NCBI GenBank assembly: GCA_030849805.1
Contig: JASANZ010001794.1
Coordinates: forward strand, 1 to 15,634
Reading direction: 5' to 3'
Length of the DNA: 15,634 bases
Source of the DNA: Sergeia podlipaevii
Taxonomy: Eukaryota > Euglenozoa > Kinetoplastea > Trypanosomatida > Trypanosomatidae
Below, one piece after another: positions 8,524 to 15,634 of the stretch. The number at the start of each line of letters is the position of its first letter. Position 1 is the first letter of the stretch. Position numbers and translations under genes: made by a program. The notes beneath the pieces are model-generated. The model was not told where the DNA came from, searched no databases, and saw nothing but the letters and a program-made list of their open reading frames with translations.

Positions 8524-8724
8524 AGAGAACTCAGAGCTTTTCGCTACACCACAAAGTGCACAGTAAAGCATACATGACATACTAAAAGTGCAAGAGGAAG
8601 AGGAGAAAAAGGCACATTCACGCAATTTGGCAAGCACGCTCATGCGTACACATTCGATCAAGAACAACGGCAGCAAAGAGACTAAAAAAAAGAGACAAAA
8701 TAGCCAACCGACTCACTGGGAACT

Positions 8725-10649
8725 CTATGCGCTACCAAGGTACGTCAAAACATCGTGATCCTGAGAAAGAGAATGCAGGTAGAGCAATGGCCCTTGCACG
8801 AATGCCTTGCCACCCTCGCGACTGAGCGACTGCCGTTTTTCTATGCGTTTATCTTCTTGGACAACTGGATGGCTACTATTACTTCTCCCGCTAAAAAGAG
8901 CTCCAAATGAAGCTGTCTCCATCTTTTGCTTTCCTGTTTGCCCAATACCCAGCACCGCGCTGTTGGCACGGATTTCCTGCTCCCTAAAGAGTGCGCGGTA
9001 CACTCGCCCTCGCATCACATATTCACCCACTAGTTGGTCTAGCTGCGCTACAAGGAGTCGCATAGTTGCACACCTTGGAGAAGGTCCTGGCGCAGCCGCG
9101 GCTGCCGTGATGAGCCCCATAATACGAGAAACAAGCGTGGATGTCTGTCGCATAGGAGGAGGGAACAAAGAGGTGGCAGAAGCCGTTTCCCCATTCTCTT
9201 CTCGCGCTGGCCCTATGGGGGAGTGCGTGGCTTGCGTGCCGCTCTGTNTATTTTCATGATTCGATCTTGTGTCACCTCGACGTATACCACATGCTCTTCT
9301 GTATCCAGCTCACTGAGTACCAGCTGCGCTCTGCCATTGGAATCACCATCACTTATTTTTGGTTCTCCACGGCGATCAACGACCTGATAACGCGCGGTAA
9401 AAACCTCGCTGAAGCTAACAATACGACTTCGATACGGCATCACGTATTCATCGGCAAGCATAGTGCACGCAGCTGAAGAGGCAAGAGTGGCTGGTAAAAC
9501 GTAAGAAAGAGCAAGCGCCAGCCCGGCTGCCTCACGAGCGCTAGTGGTGCTCGCAATGATAATTTGATCTCCAGAAAGTAGCGCATTCAGAAGTGAGGTG
9601 GCACTAGCAATGGCAGCAGTGTCAACGCGGATAGGCTGACTGGAGTGTCGTGGCTGACGTAGATACTGAAGCAGCCAAACCGCAAGTGGGCGTGCGATCA
9701 GCTCGGTGTCTGGCAGTAGAAGGTTCAGCGCAAAGCGTGGCACATGCATGCTGTCATTATCCTCAAGTCCGCCGCCGTTAGGCAGGCAACGATCAAGATT
9801 GACCCACTCAGCACTGGATTTAGCAAGAGGAAGTCGCTCATTCAGCGCCTGACGCAGCTGAGATAATTGAAGCTCATCAACGTCCTGTTTAGATGATGAT
9901 GATGACGGTAAAGGCGCCGCCATGCGGAGAGAGTACTGATCAGAAAAAACTAATGGGAGAGCGACTTCAAAGAAACTGTGCACGCGGCAAAAGGCGATAC
10001 GTCCGTGTGCTGTTTCCTCGTCTTTCCTGTCCTCCACAGCGTCTTCCTCACTCAATTGTGATAAATGGCCGCTAGGAGATAGAAGATCCATAAGGGACCG
10101 CAATGGACAGCGGCGCGCCTCCTCACGGCGGCGCTCTAGATCTGTCATAGTGGAGTACTCCTCCTTGTGTCGCTCTGCTGTCGCTGCAGTCCAGTCAGAG
10201 ATGAGAATACGCGCGCATAGCGAAAGGAGCGGCCACCGCGAGACCAGTGCGTCGTAGGACGGATGAGTGAAGACGACACAGAAGCGGCGCCGCTCGCCAC
10301 GCGCGAGAATGTCAGGTAGACTAAAAGAAAAGCTACCCACACATGGACAACCACTCTCTTGAAAGATAACAGTCTCTTGACCGCTTTCATTTGAGCGCAG
10401 CACACGTGCCGCGACGGATCGCATGTATTGTGCATAATCAGGGTGCAGCGAGCCACCAGCCACGTTTCTTCCCAGAAGGGCATCACCAGAGACAAAAGCA
10501 ATCATTTGTGCTACAGCATGACTGTAGTGTTGCGCATGTGTGTTTGTGTACCCAAAGTACTCAAAAGCATACTGTATCACAGGTCCATCAAGAGCATCGA
10601 ATTCACCAATAAAGGCAGCTGGACAGTAAGTTGTCGACGAAGTCGCCAT
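8725..10649 (-). CDS. Folliculin (FLCN/Lst7)-like longin-DENN protein, frame interrupted at an ambiguous base
   Basis: Read as one gene across the N at 9248, the product is about 641 residues (human folliculin is 579). Folliculin with its FNIP partner is a GAP for RagC/D-type GTPases on lysosome or vacuole membranes. The N-terminus resembles the folliculin longin domain: FIGEFDALDGPV (13-24), HPDYAQYMRSVAARVL (69-84), VIFQESG, then SLPDILARG (110-118) and SRWPLLSL (137-144), the same order as in human FLCN. R117 in DILARG aligns with Arg164 of human FLCN (DSLARG), the GAP arginine finger. An acidic, low-complexity linker follows. The C-terminal DENN-like part has LLNALLSGDQIII (353-365), VMPYRSRIVSF (403-413) and VVYVEV (454-459), matching FLCN landmarks. 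The start is ATG 10649; the in-frame TTG at 10664 lies upstream of the splice AG. One base appears lost at 9247-9248, so the tail (9246 down to 8725) is in another frame. The assignment is by eye. Confidence 0.72.
9248..9248. other. Ambiguous base at a reading-frame break
   Basis: The only N in the window. Upstream of it the folliculin-like frame is open; continuing in the same frame gives a stop at 9213-9215 after ten residues. Shifting by one base gives an open frame for 174 more codons to 8725. One missing base at the N restores continuity, so an assembly or base-calling error is the simplest reading. Confidence 0.85.
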
Positions 10650-10656
10650 GGTGACG

Positions 10657-10718
10657 CTGAACAATTGTAGAAATTAAAGCAACGAAAACAGTAAAAAAAA
10701 AAAGCGAGAAGAAAAAGG
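10657..10718 (-). promoter_or_regulatory. Probable trans-splice acceptor of the folliculin-like gene
   Basis: A strong minus-strand pyrimidine tract (about 10692-10716, including T11) is followed by the first AG, GTTCAG ending at 10657. This gives a 7-nt 5' UTR and fixes ATG 10649 as the start. Confidence 0.5.
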
Positions 10719-11230
10719 CAGCAGTTATCCTGTGATTCACTACGTAAATCCTTCCTTTCCCCTATATAGATATTCTATTTTTTTGTACTCGTGAGATGGG
10801 AAAATATTGCTACAAGACAGTTTCTTTAAAATGACAAAGAAAGAAAAGAAAAGAAGCAAATTTGTGGGGGAAGTGAAAGAGATGGAAAACTATTCCATGC
10901 TCCATTTCAGTATTCTGCCACACCTTTCAAAAAAAAAAAAAAGGGCATTTGCAGATGCGATGCACTGACGTAGGTGCTTTTCAAAATGATGTTCTAAACT
11001 CTAATGCAAAACAATTCCCCCAATTAAGTGAAAATAAAAGAGAGGTCGCTAGTGATGATACACAATCCAACTTTGAAGTTTTTCCAACCAACACAGAAAC
11101 ACACCACAAAAATACCAACTTTCACAAAAATCGCACAGACGTGGCAACAAAGCGACATGTGCAAAGTTAAGGTGTGCTACTGAGAAAAAAAAAAGAGAAA
11201 CAACTCTTACTAACAATAAGGAATTTAAAA

Positions 11231-11254
11231 AACAACAACGACAACAACAACAAC
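11231..11254. repeat. Imperfect CAA trinucleotide repeat
   Basis: CAA units with one CGA interruption directly abut the SAM50 stop codon, forming the start of its 3' UTR. Confidence 0.7.
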
Positions 11255-12676
11255 TTAAAATGAAAACTCAGACGACCATACTAGCCCAAAACGGAAGCGA
11301 TCAAATAGATTCCGTCTACCGCTACGTAAAACAACCCTGCCATCCTTATCAACGCTAACTGGAACACAGCAGTTTAGTTCAAAACGTCCACTAGGAGCCA
11401 CGCCAAACAGAGGGATACGCGTTACCACAATACCAGCACCAATTGAGCAAGCACAGGAACGCATCCACGCACCGAAGTCACCGAGAGACGCGGCTGAATC
11501 AATCATGCGTAAGTTGCCGGCGTTGGCAAAGATGTGCGCAGCGGCGATTCCGTTGTCGGGAATGATCGGAAGTGGGAAATTAAGATTTAGCGAAGTAGCC
11601 CAAAGTGCGTTACCACCAGTGGCCGCAAATCGGCTCGTAGCATTGCCCTGGTCCATCGTTGATGGGCCAATGGACTTAAAGCCACGAACATGAGAGTTGG
11701 AAAGAAATAAGCGATCATTTACAGGAATGCGGCTCTTCATGGAAGGGTAAACACCAGCAATCTTACCGCTCCACTGTAAACTAAAATTTGGTCCCAGCGG
11801 CCAGTAGCGAGAGCCCTGGACTTCGCTCTTGATGAAAGTGTAATCGCCACCCACAAGACCGCCTGCAAATTCACTAGAAATATTCACCTGACTGCCATAA
11901 ATAGGAAGGGGGTACCTATTGTACAAACTCGCGTTTGCGTGATATGAGAGTCTGGACAGTGTGAGGTCATGACGGATGTATCCCTTATCAGTTGTAGAAA
12001 AGTCCGGCAACGCTTCTTCCGGAATCTCACTCCTATTCTTGCTTGCCAATGAGCGCCGCTGAAAGCCAATACTAAGCTCAGACCTCATACCGCCTTTTTC
12101 ATTTGTTGTGGTCGCCTTTACTTCTTCAATGTGCTCGGCATGTGCAAGATGATACGTTTTGCTTTCTGTACGATGACCAAAATAGTATTCGGCGCTCTGA
12201 CCAATAAAGGGAACATTCGACAATAGTGATAACGACAGGGAGTGCACACGTGAGGCAGGAGGAATGTAATTGCCCTTGAGTGAATATCTTCCACCAAAAA
12301 TGTTTTCCAGTGCCACTGTAACTTCCGGAAGAGAAGTATCGGTGGTGAAAACACCTAGACTCTGTCTTGGTTTCGCTTCAACAACTGTAGCATGCACACA
12401 GACGTCATTGCTCGCCCCGTCCTGTGTGGGCTCAAAATTCCAGTCAACAGAACGAAATAGACCGAGATTAGACCAACGCCTAGAAATCTCTGCCGTTGCG
12501 GTGGAAACTTCATCGAGAGACTCGCATCGCTTAATTGCCTCTAAATCCTTTGCAAGAACTCTTGGATGAATTCTTTCAAGGCCACTCATTCGAACATGCG
12601 TGCGAATTTTGACATCAAGAGCGGCGCGCAGTTGTTCCTCTGTGACATCAATAACGTTGATTGGGTCAGTGGACAT
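11255..12676 (-). CDS. SAM50: Mitochondrial outer-membrane beta-barrel insertase SAM50 (Tob55), Omp85 family
   Basis: The 473-residue product is an Omp85-type protein that folds beta-barrel proteins such as VDAC and the protein-import pore into the mitochondrial outer membrane. It has a single N-terminal POTRA-like region (about residues 15-105, with the W-S-N-L-G-L-F-R-S-V-D segment at 68-78) and no cleavable signal. Amphipathic strands fill about 105-473. The diagnostic loop-6 motif RLFLSNSHVRGF is at 322-333, with VRGF at 330-333, followed by the Omp85-type segment GGNALWATSLNLNFPLP (354-370). The C-terminus (463-473) ends in alternating hydrophobic residues after a Gly and finishes on Phe, as expected for a beta-signal. 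Length matches fungal and animal Sam50. The start at 12676 is the only ATG fitting the upstream signals. The stop is directly followed by a CAA repeat. Confidence 0.9.
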   Translation of the reverse strand: MSTDPINVIDVTEEQLRAALDVKIRTHVRMSGLERIHPRVLAKDLEAIKRCESLDEVSTATAEISRRWSNLGLFRSVDWNFEPTQDGASNDVCVHATVVEAKPRQSLGVFTTDTSLPEVTVALENIFGGRYSLKGNYIPPASRVHSLSLSLLSNVPFIGQSAEYYFGHRTESKTYHLAHAEHIEEVKATTTNEKGGMRSELSIGFQRRSLASKNRSEIPEEALPDFSTTDKGYIRHDLTLSRLSYHANASLYNRYPLPIYGSQVNISSEFAGGLVGGDYTFIKSEVQGSRYWPLGPNFSLQWSGKIAGVYPSMKSRIPVNDRLFLSNSHVRGFKSIGPSTMDQGNATSRFAATGGNALWATSLNLNFPLPIIPDNGIAAAHIFANAGNLRMIDSAASLGDFGAWMRSCACSIGAGIVVTRIPLFGVAPSGRFELNCCVPVSVDKDGRVVLRSGRRNLFDRFRFGLVWSSEFSF

Positions 12677-13145
12677 CTTCTTAAATTTATTTGAATATTT
12701 AAAAGAAAAAACAATGTTTGATGTGAATGTGTGTATTCTGATTTTTTTTTAAAAAAAAAAACAGCAACAGATAGTTGATTTAAATGCAGCAAAAGCAAGC
12801 AATATAAAAAGAGAAAAGAAAAGAAAAAAATATTTTACGCTTTCATACTTAAGAAGAATTTCATATAAAATAGCAAATGACCATGTAAATATATATATAT
12901 ATTTCTTTTTTATTTTTAGCACTTAAACAAAAATAAATAATAATATTATACATGTTCATAATATATAGTGCAAATGTGCAAACATTTTTTCGACGTGAAA
13001 TGTTTGAAACAAAGGGCTCGTTCAACACGACAATCATAAAAAAAAAAAAATCAGCATATCAGCACTCAATGTACAAAAATAAATTAATGTACCCAAGCAC
13101 AATAATATAGAAAGTCCCCCATAATAAATATATAAACTAAGTCGG
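12677..13145. other. Very AT-rich intergenic spacer
   Basis: This 469-nt spacer between the flavoprotein stop and SAM50 start is among the most AT-rich parts of the window. It has a T9/A11 junction (12742-12761), an AT dinucleotide tract (12890-12902) and A13 near 13040. No coding sequence seen. Confidence 0.7.
12680..12712 (-). promoter_or_regulatory. Possible trans-splice acceptor of SAM50
   Basis: A minus-strand T-rich tract (12699-12712) is followed by AG ending at 12680, only 3 nt from the ATG. An alternative AG ends at 12738, below a T10 run at 12751-12760, and would give a 5' UTR of about 60 nt. I cannot choose between them. Confidence 0.35.
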
Positions 13146-14663
13146 TTATTTATATGCGCGACCGCGCTCAAAAGCCGGAGGGTTCCACTCGCTCACGACT
13201 AATTCTGGAAAAACATTCGGCTTCATTGTGGATGATCCAAGAAGCATGTGAAGACATTCCTGGAAACCTTGCGCAATCGTGGGATATGGTGTCCGTAATT
13301 CACTCAAGTTATACGCAGATTCTTTATTGTGAATTGCAAGTGAGGCAAGTTCAATAATACTACTTGCGTGAGGGCCAACTGCGCGAACCCCAAGAACTTG
13401 CATTTTGCTGTCGTTAGTGACCACCAGTTTAACAAACCCTCTCGTATTTCCCATTGCAAGAGCGCGGCCAACATACCCGTAGCCATATTTTGCTGCTTTG
13501 TACGCCACGTTCATTTTTCTACATTGCTGTTCATTCATCCCCACTGCTGCAACTTCTTGATCAAGAAACATAATGGTGGAAAGGTTATCAAGTTTCACAA
13601 CAAGCTGCTCTTCGGGTAAAGTGCTGTACATATGCTCGATGCACGCACGTCCTTCTAATTCGCCAACATTAACTAGTGCTACTCTGGTACAAACATCACC
13701 ACATGCGTAAATATGCTTGTGTGGCGCAACACGTAAAAATTCATCACGATCAACATGGCAGTTGTCAACTTTGATGCCAATACCATCAAGATTAAGTCTC
13801 TTCACATTTGGTACACGCCCAATTGACACGAGCGCTTTATCTACAACATGTTCGTGCATTGAGCCATCACGAACATCTTTAAGCGTATAGTGAAAACGAC
13901 CATCTTCAATTTTATTGCAATGCAGGTTTGAGTGATGGTGAAAACAAACATCCTTTTTTTCTAGTAAATCCTGCACAAAAAGAGCGATATCCTCGTCTTC
14001 CATAGGTAAAATGCGACTGCTCTTTTCGATGACATTCACCTTTGTTTTTCCAATATTGGCTAAAATCGATGCAAACTCGCAACCAATCACACCAGCGCCA
14101 ATAATGACAATGCTTTTTGGAAAATCATAGTGCATGATATCGTCGGAGGTGTAAACTATTTGACCATCGGCCACAGCGGTTGGATGTTTCCGTGGTTGGG
14201 CTCCAGTAGCAATGACAAAATAATCTGCTTCAACAGTTTCCTCAAGGCCATCTGTCAATGTGACTTTTACTTCATGCGGTGACACAAAACGCCCGACACC
14301 AGAAATTACGTCAACTCCTGCAACAGAAAGCTGGTGATTTACTTGGGACTCACGTAACTCCGCTGCATTCAAAATGCCACGCTGAACATTTTCAAATTGG
14401 ATGTCAGGTAGTTCCTTCACTGCTTTTAAAAATCGATGTGCTGTGTTTCCTTTTGAAAATTGCGAGAATTTCGCCATTTCCCATAGTGTCTTGGACTGTA
14501 GCGCACCATCCCAAAAATCTGCACCACCGATACGCGAGCTTTCAACAATGCATGACTTCTTGCCAAAATCAAATGCACGCAAAGCAGCTGCAATTCCAGA
14601 CGGGCCGCCTCCAATGACGCACACGTCCACCTTTTTACAAAAGAAAGCGCTACGCCGAAGCAT
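13146..14663 (-). CDS. Lipoamide dehydrogenase/soluble transhydrogenase-like flavoprotein without the redox cysteines
   Basis: The 505-residue product has the full class I pyridine nucleotide-disulfide oxidoreductase fold: the FAD-binding GGGPSG (18-23), the ATG motif (152-154), the NAD-binding GAGVIG (189-194) with an acidic E213 that favours NAD, the second FAD motif CGD (321-323) and a dimerisation domain from about 360. The dithiol site is gone. Where lipoamide dehydrogenase has GGTCLNVGC, this protein has GGADFWDGA (46-54), so both Cys are replaced (D49, A54). The C-terminal HPTLSE is YPTIAQ (460-465), losing His and Glu. A Tyr-Pro-Thr here, and SDDIM (173-177) before the NAD motif, recall bacterial soluble transhydrogenase (SthA), which itself lacks the second Cys. 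It should bind FAD and NAD(H) but cannot reduce lipoamide by the standard mechanism; diaphorase, transhydrogenase or structural roles remain possible. The N-terminus (MLRRSAFFCKK) looks like a short trypanosomatid mitochondrial presequence. Confidence 0.88.
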   Translation of the reverse strand: MLRRSAFFCKKVDVCVIGGGPSGIAAALRAFDFGKKSCIVESSRIGGADFWDGALQSKTLWEMAKFSQFSKGNTAHRFLKAVKELPDIQFENVQRGILNAAELRESQVNHQLSVAGVDVISGVGRFVSPHEVKVTLTDGLEETVEADYFVIATGAQPRKHPTAVADGQIVYTSDDIMHYDFPKSIVIIGAGVIGCEFASILANIGKTKVNVIEKSSRILPMEDEDIALFVQDLLEKKDVCFHHHSNLHCNKIEDGRFHYTLKDVRDGSMHEHVVDKALVSIGRVPNVKRLNLDGIGIKVDNCHVDRDEFLRVAPHKHIYACGDVCTRVALVNVGELEGRACIEHMYSTLPEEQLVVKLDNLSTIMFLDQEVAAVGMNEQQCRKMNVAYKAAKYGYGYVGRALAMGNTRGFVKLVVTNDSKMQVLGVRAVGPHASSIIELASLAIHNKESAYNLSELRTPYPTIAQGFQECLHMLLGSSTMKPNVFPELVVSEWNPPAFERGRAYK

Positions 14664-14730
14664 CCCTTTTTTTATTGAAACAGATGGGACAACTTGAACA
14701 ATTTTTTTTTCTAGTGTATATCAAAAACTG

Positions 14731-14762
14731 CTAACAATAGAAAAGGAAGTGAACAAGAAGAG
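14731..14762 (-). promoter_or_regulatory. Probable trans-splice acceptor of the flavoprotein gene
   Basis: A good minus-strand pyrimidine tract (about 14733-14762) ends in TTGTTAG at 14731, giving a 67-nt 5' UTR before ATG 14663. If the region to the right is a transcription start region, this is the first acceptor of the unit. Confidence 0.5.
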
Positions 14763-14793
14763 CTACGCTAAATTAACATATATATATTTCTAG

Positions 14794-14862
14794 AATAATA
14801 ATAATAATAATTACAATAATAATAATAATAATAATGGTAATAATAATAACAATAATAATATA
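14794..14862. repeat. AAT trinucleotide repeat block
   Basis: Three interrupted arrays of AAT units (14794-14810, 14816-14834, 14838-14860) end in a TATATATG stretch. Located at the probable strand switch, about 130 nt upstream of the flavoprotein start. Confidence 0.85.
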
Positions 14863-15479
14863 TATGTATAAATATATCAATAGAACGATTAACTACTTTA
14901 AGCTAAATTGTGAAATGGCTATTTATCTCCACCAGGTATGTCTTTCTCTTATTCCTTTTTTATTCCCTATTTTTAATGCTGCCCTGTGTGTATTTGAAAT
15001 AATAGATTGAAAGAAAAATATAAAAGAAGTAATAACAGCAAAAATAATGGTTGTTGGACGAAGATAATAAATGTAAAAAAAATGTAAATAAATATATGAC
15101 AAAATAAGAATATCAATATTTTCATTTCCTGGTCTAATGAAGGTAAGACATTATTTTAAAGGACTTGAAATGATTTGAATGCCTTAATATATTTTTTTAA
15201 AAAATTGTAAGTAACTGAAGCTATTTATTGATCCACAACTGACAAAATTGTAGCATGTACGCTATATTGAATAAATGCAGACGGGACCAGCATTTTCTGC
15301 ATCTTCCAAAGAGAGATCATTACAAATTCATTCATTTTTCCAATTTTAACAAAAAAAAAATTGAGTGCTTGAACAAAAGCAGTGACTCTCCACTATTTAA
15401 CATGTGCCAAAACTGTGTGATGATAACAAATGGCAACAGATGAGACGTAACTGCTGGAGGAGGTACATCCTTCTCAACA

Positions 15480-15634
15480 ATGCAGCCTTCTTCTGAAAAG
15501 TATCAACAGCAACAGGTAGGGTTATTGGCAGACACGAGCGCCAACAACTGTTGCGCAGCTGTCACGAACATGTCTGGAATTTTACAGAATGGTGTTGAGT
15601 GGGCGGGGGGGGGGTGGGAAAGGGAGATGAAGAT
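15480..15634 (+). CDS. Possible start of a plus-strand gene, truncated by the window edge
   Basis: An ATG at 15480 opens a plus-strand frame of 51 codons that continues past the window. It begins MQPSSEKYQQQQVGLL, is compositionally protein-like and more GC-rich than the preceding 800 nt. An in-frame stop lies at 15441-15443, so the ATG would be the true start. Pyrimidine-rich stretches (15290-15310, 15330-15345) with downstream AGs could supply splicing. No domain is recognisable in 51 residues. A G10 run at 15605-15614 lies inside the frame and is prone to length errors. A minus-strand frame over 15506-15634 is also open, so the strand is uncertain. Confidence 0.4.
   Translation, partial: MQPSSEKYQQQQVGLLADTSANNCCAAVTNMSGILQNGVEWAGGGWEREMK
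15601..15618 (+). other. G-rich tract with quadruplex potential
   Basis: GGG-C-G10-T-GGG on the plus strand fits a G3+ quadruplex pattern. It lies at the edge of the possible strand-switch region, inside the tentative plus-strand frame. Confidence 0.5.

Larger units (their letters stand above)
7946..8724. other. Intergenic spacer between the folliculin-like gene and the orphan gene
   Basis: This 779-nt spacer holds the 3' UTR of the folliculin-like gene and the 5' UTR of the orphan gene. Minus-strand open frames at 7976-8341 and 8401-8676 begin at GTG or TTG and encode low-complexity hydrophobic strings derived from pyrimidine tracts and a TTG repeat, so they are not called. Confidence 0.55.
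10650..11254. other. Intergenic spacer between SAM50 and the folliculin-like gene
   Basis: This 605-nt AT-rich spacer holds the 3' UTR of SAM50 and the 5' UTR of the folliculin-like gene. It contains A-runs (10693, 10929, 11185) and a CAA repeat at 11231-11254 directly after the SAM50 stop. A plus-strand frame at 10949-11170 is Asn/Thr/Lys-rich with no recognisable domain and lies against the direction of the unit; it is not called. Confidence 0.6.
14664..15479. promoter_or_regulatory. Possible divergent strand-switch region (Pol II start region)
   Basis: This 816-nt AT-rich stretch separates the minus-strand array from a possible plus-strand gene that starts at 15480. In trypanosomatids divergent switches are where Pol II initiates in both directions, without classical TATA promoters. 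Here there is an AAT repeat block (14794-14862), T/A homopolymers (15190, 15350) and no credible coding frame; the plus-strand frame 15255-15443 is Asn/Lys/Phe-rich and ends before the putative start. The call depends on the plus-strand gene being real. Confidence 0.4.

Noticed and set aside
8401..8676. Minus-strand small open frame with a poly-Leu stretch
   Set aside because: It starts at TTG; the Leu run is the translated TTG repeat and the rest is Ser/Cys low complexity in a 3' UTR.
10949..11170. Plus-strand frame of 73 codons
   Set aside because: It lies against the transcription direction, is Asn/Lys/Thr-rich as expected of AT-rich spacer, and has no domain.
15255..15443. Plus-strand frame of 62 codons in the strand-switch gap
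   Set aside because: It is Asn/Lys/Phe/Ser-rich as expected from AT-rich DNA, has no recognisable motif and stops before the better ATG at 15480.
1..15634. Mobile elements, CRISPR arrays, bacterial operon signals
   Set aside because: No transposase, reverse transcriptase, terminal repeats or spaced direct repeats were seen, and the gene content is eukaryotic.

Overview
The window looks like nuclear DNA of a kinetoplastid, most likely a trypanosomatid. Six protein-coding genes lie head-to-tail on the minus strand. None needs an intron. AT-rich spacers of 0.4 to 1.2 kb separate them, and just upstream of each start codon there is a polypyrimidine tract followed by an AG, the layout expected for spliced-leader trans-splicing of a polycistronic transcript. 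Coding stretches are clearly more GC-rich than the spacers, which are full of homopolymer A/T runs and simple repeats. I cannot name a genus.

Layout in transcription order (high to low coordinate): 14664-15479 is an AT-rich gap with AAT repeats. To its right a plus-strand reading frame opens at 15480 and runs off the window, so the gap may be a divergent strand-switch region, the usual place where Pol II starts in these organisms. Going left: a mitochondrial-type FAD/NAD oxidoreductase related to lipoamide dehydrogenase and soluble transhydrogenase but without the catalytic cysteines (13146-14663); the outer-membrane beta-barrel insertase SAM50 (11255-12676); a folliculin (FLCN/Lst7)-like protein whose frame is interrupted at an ambiguous base (8725-10649); a small orphan protein (7376-7945); 40S ribosomal protein S15A/uS8 (5807-6199); a 1107-residue protein with about six BRCT-like segments (1827-5150); and the diphthamide synthase subunit DPH1 (338-1435).

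The genes do not form one pathway. As is normal in kinetoplastids, the shared transcription unit joins unrelated functions: mitochondrial biogenesis and redox (SAM50, flavoprotein), nutrient or lysosome signalling (folliculin-like), translation (uS8, DPH1 acting on eEF2) and genome maintenance (BRCT protein). The most interesting points are the folliculin-like protein that keeps the arginine matching the known GAP arginine finger, the flavoprotein in which all four dithiol-chemistry residues are replaced, the six-BRCT scaffold, and the possible transcription start region at the right edge.
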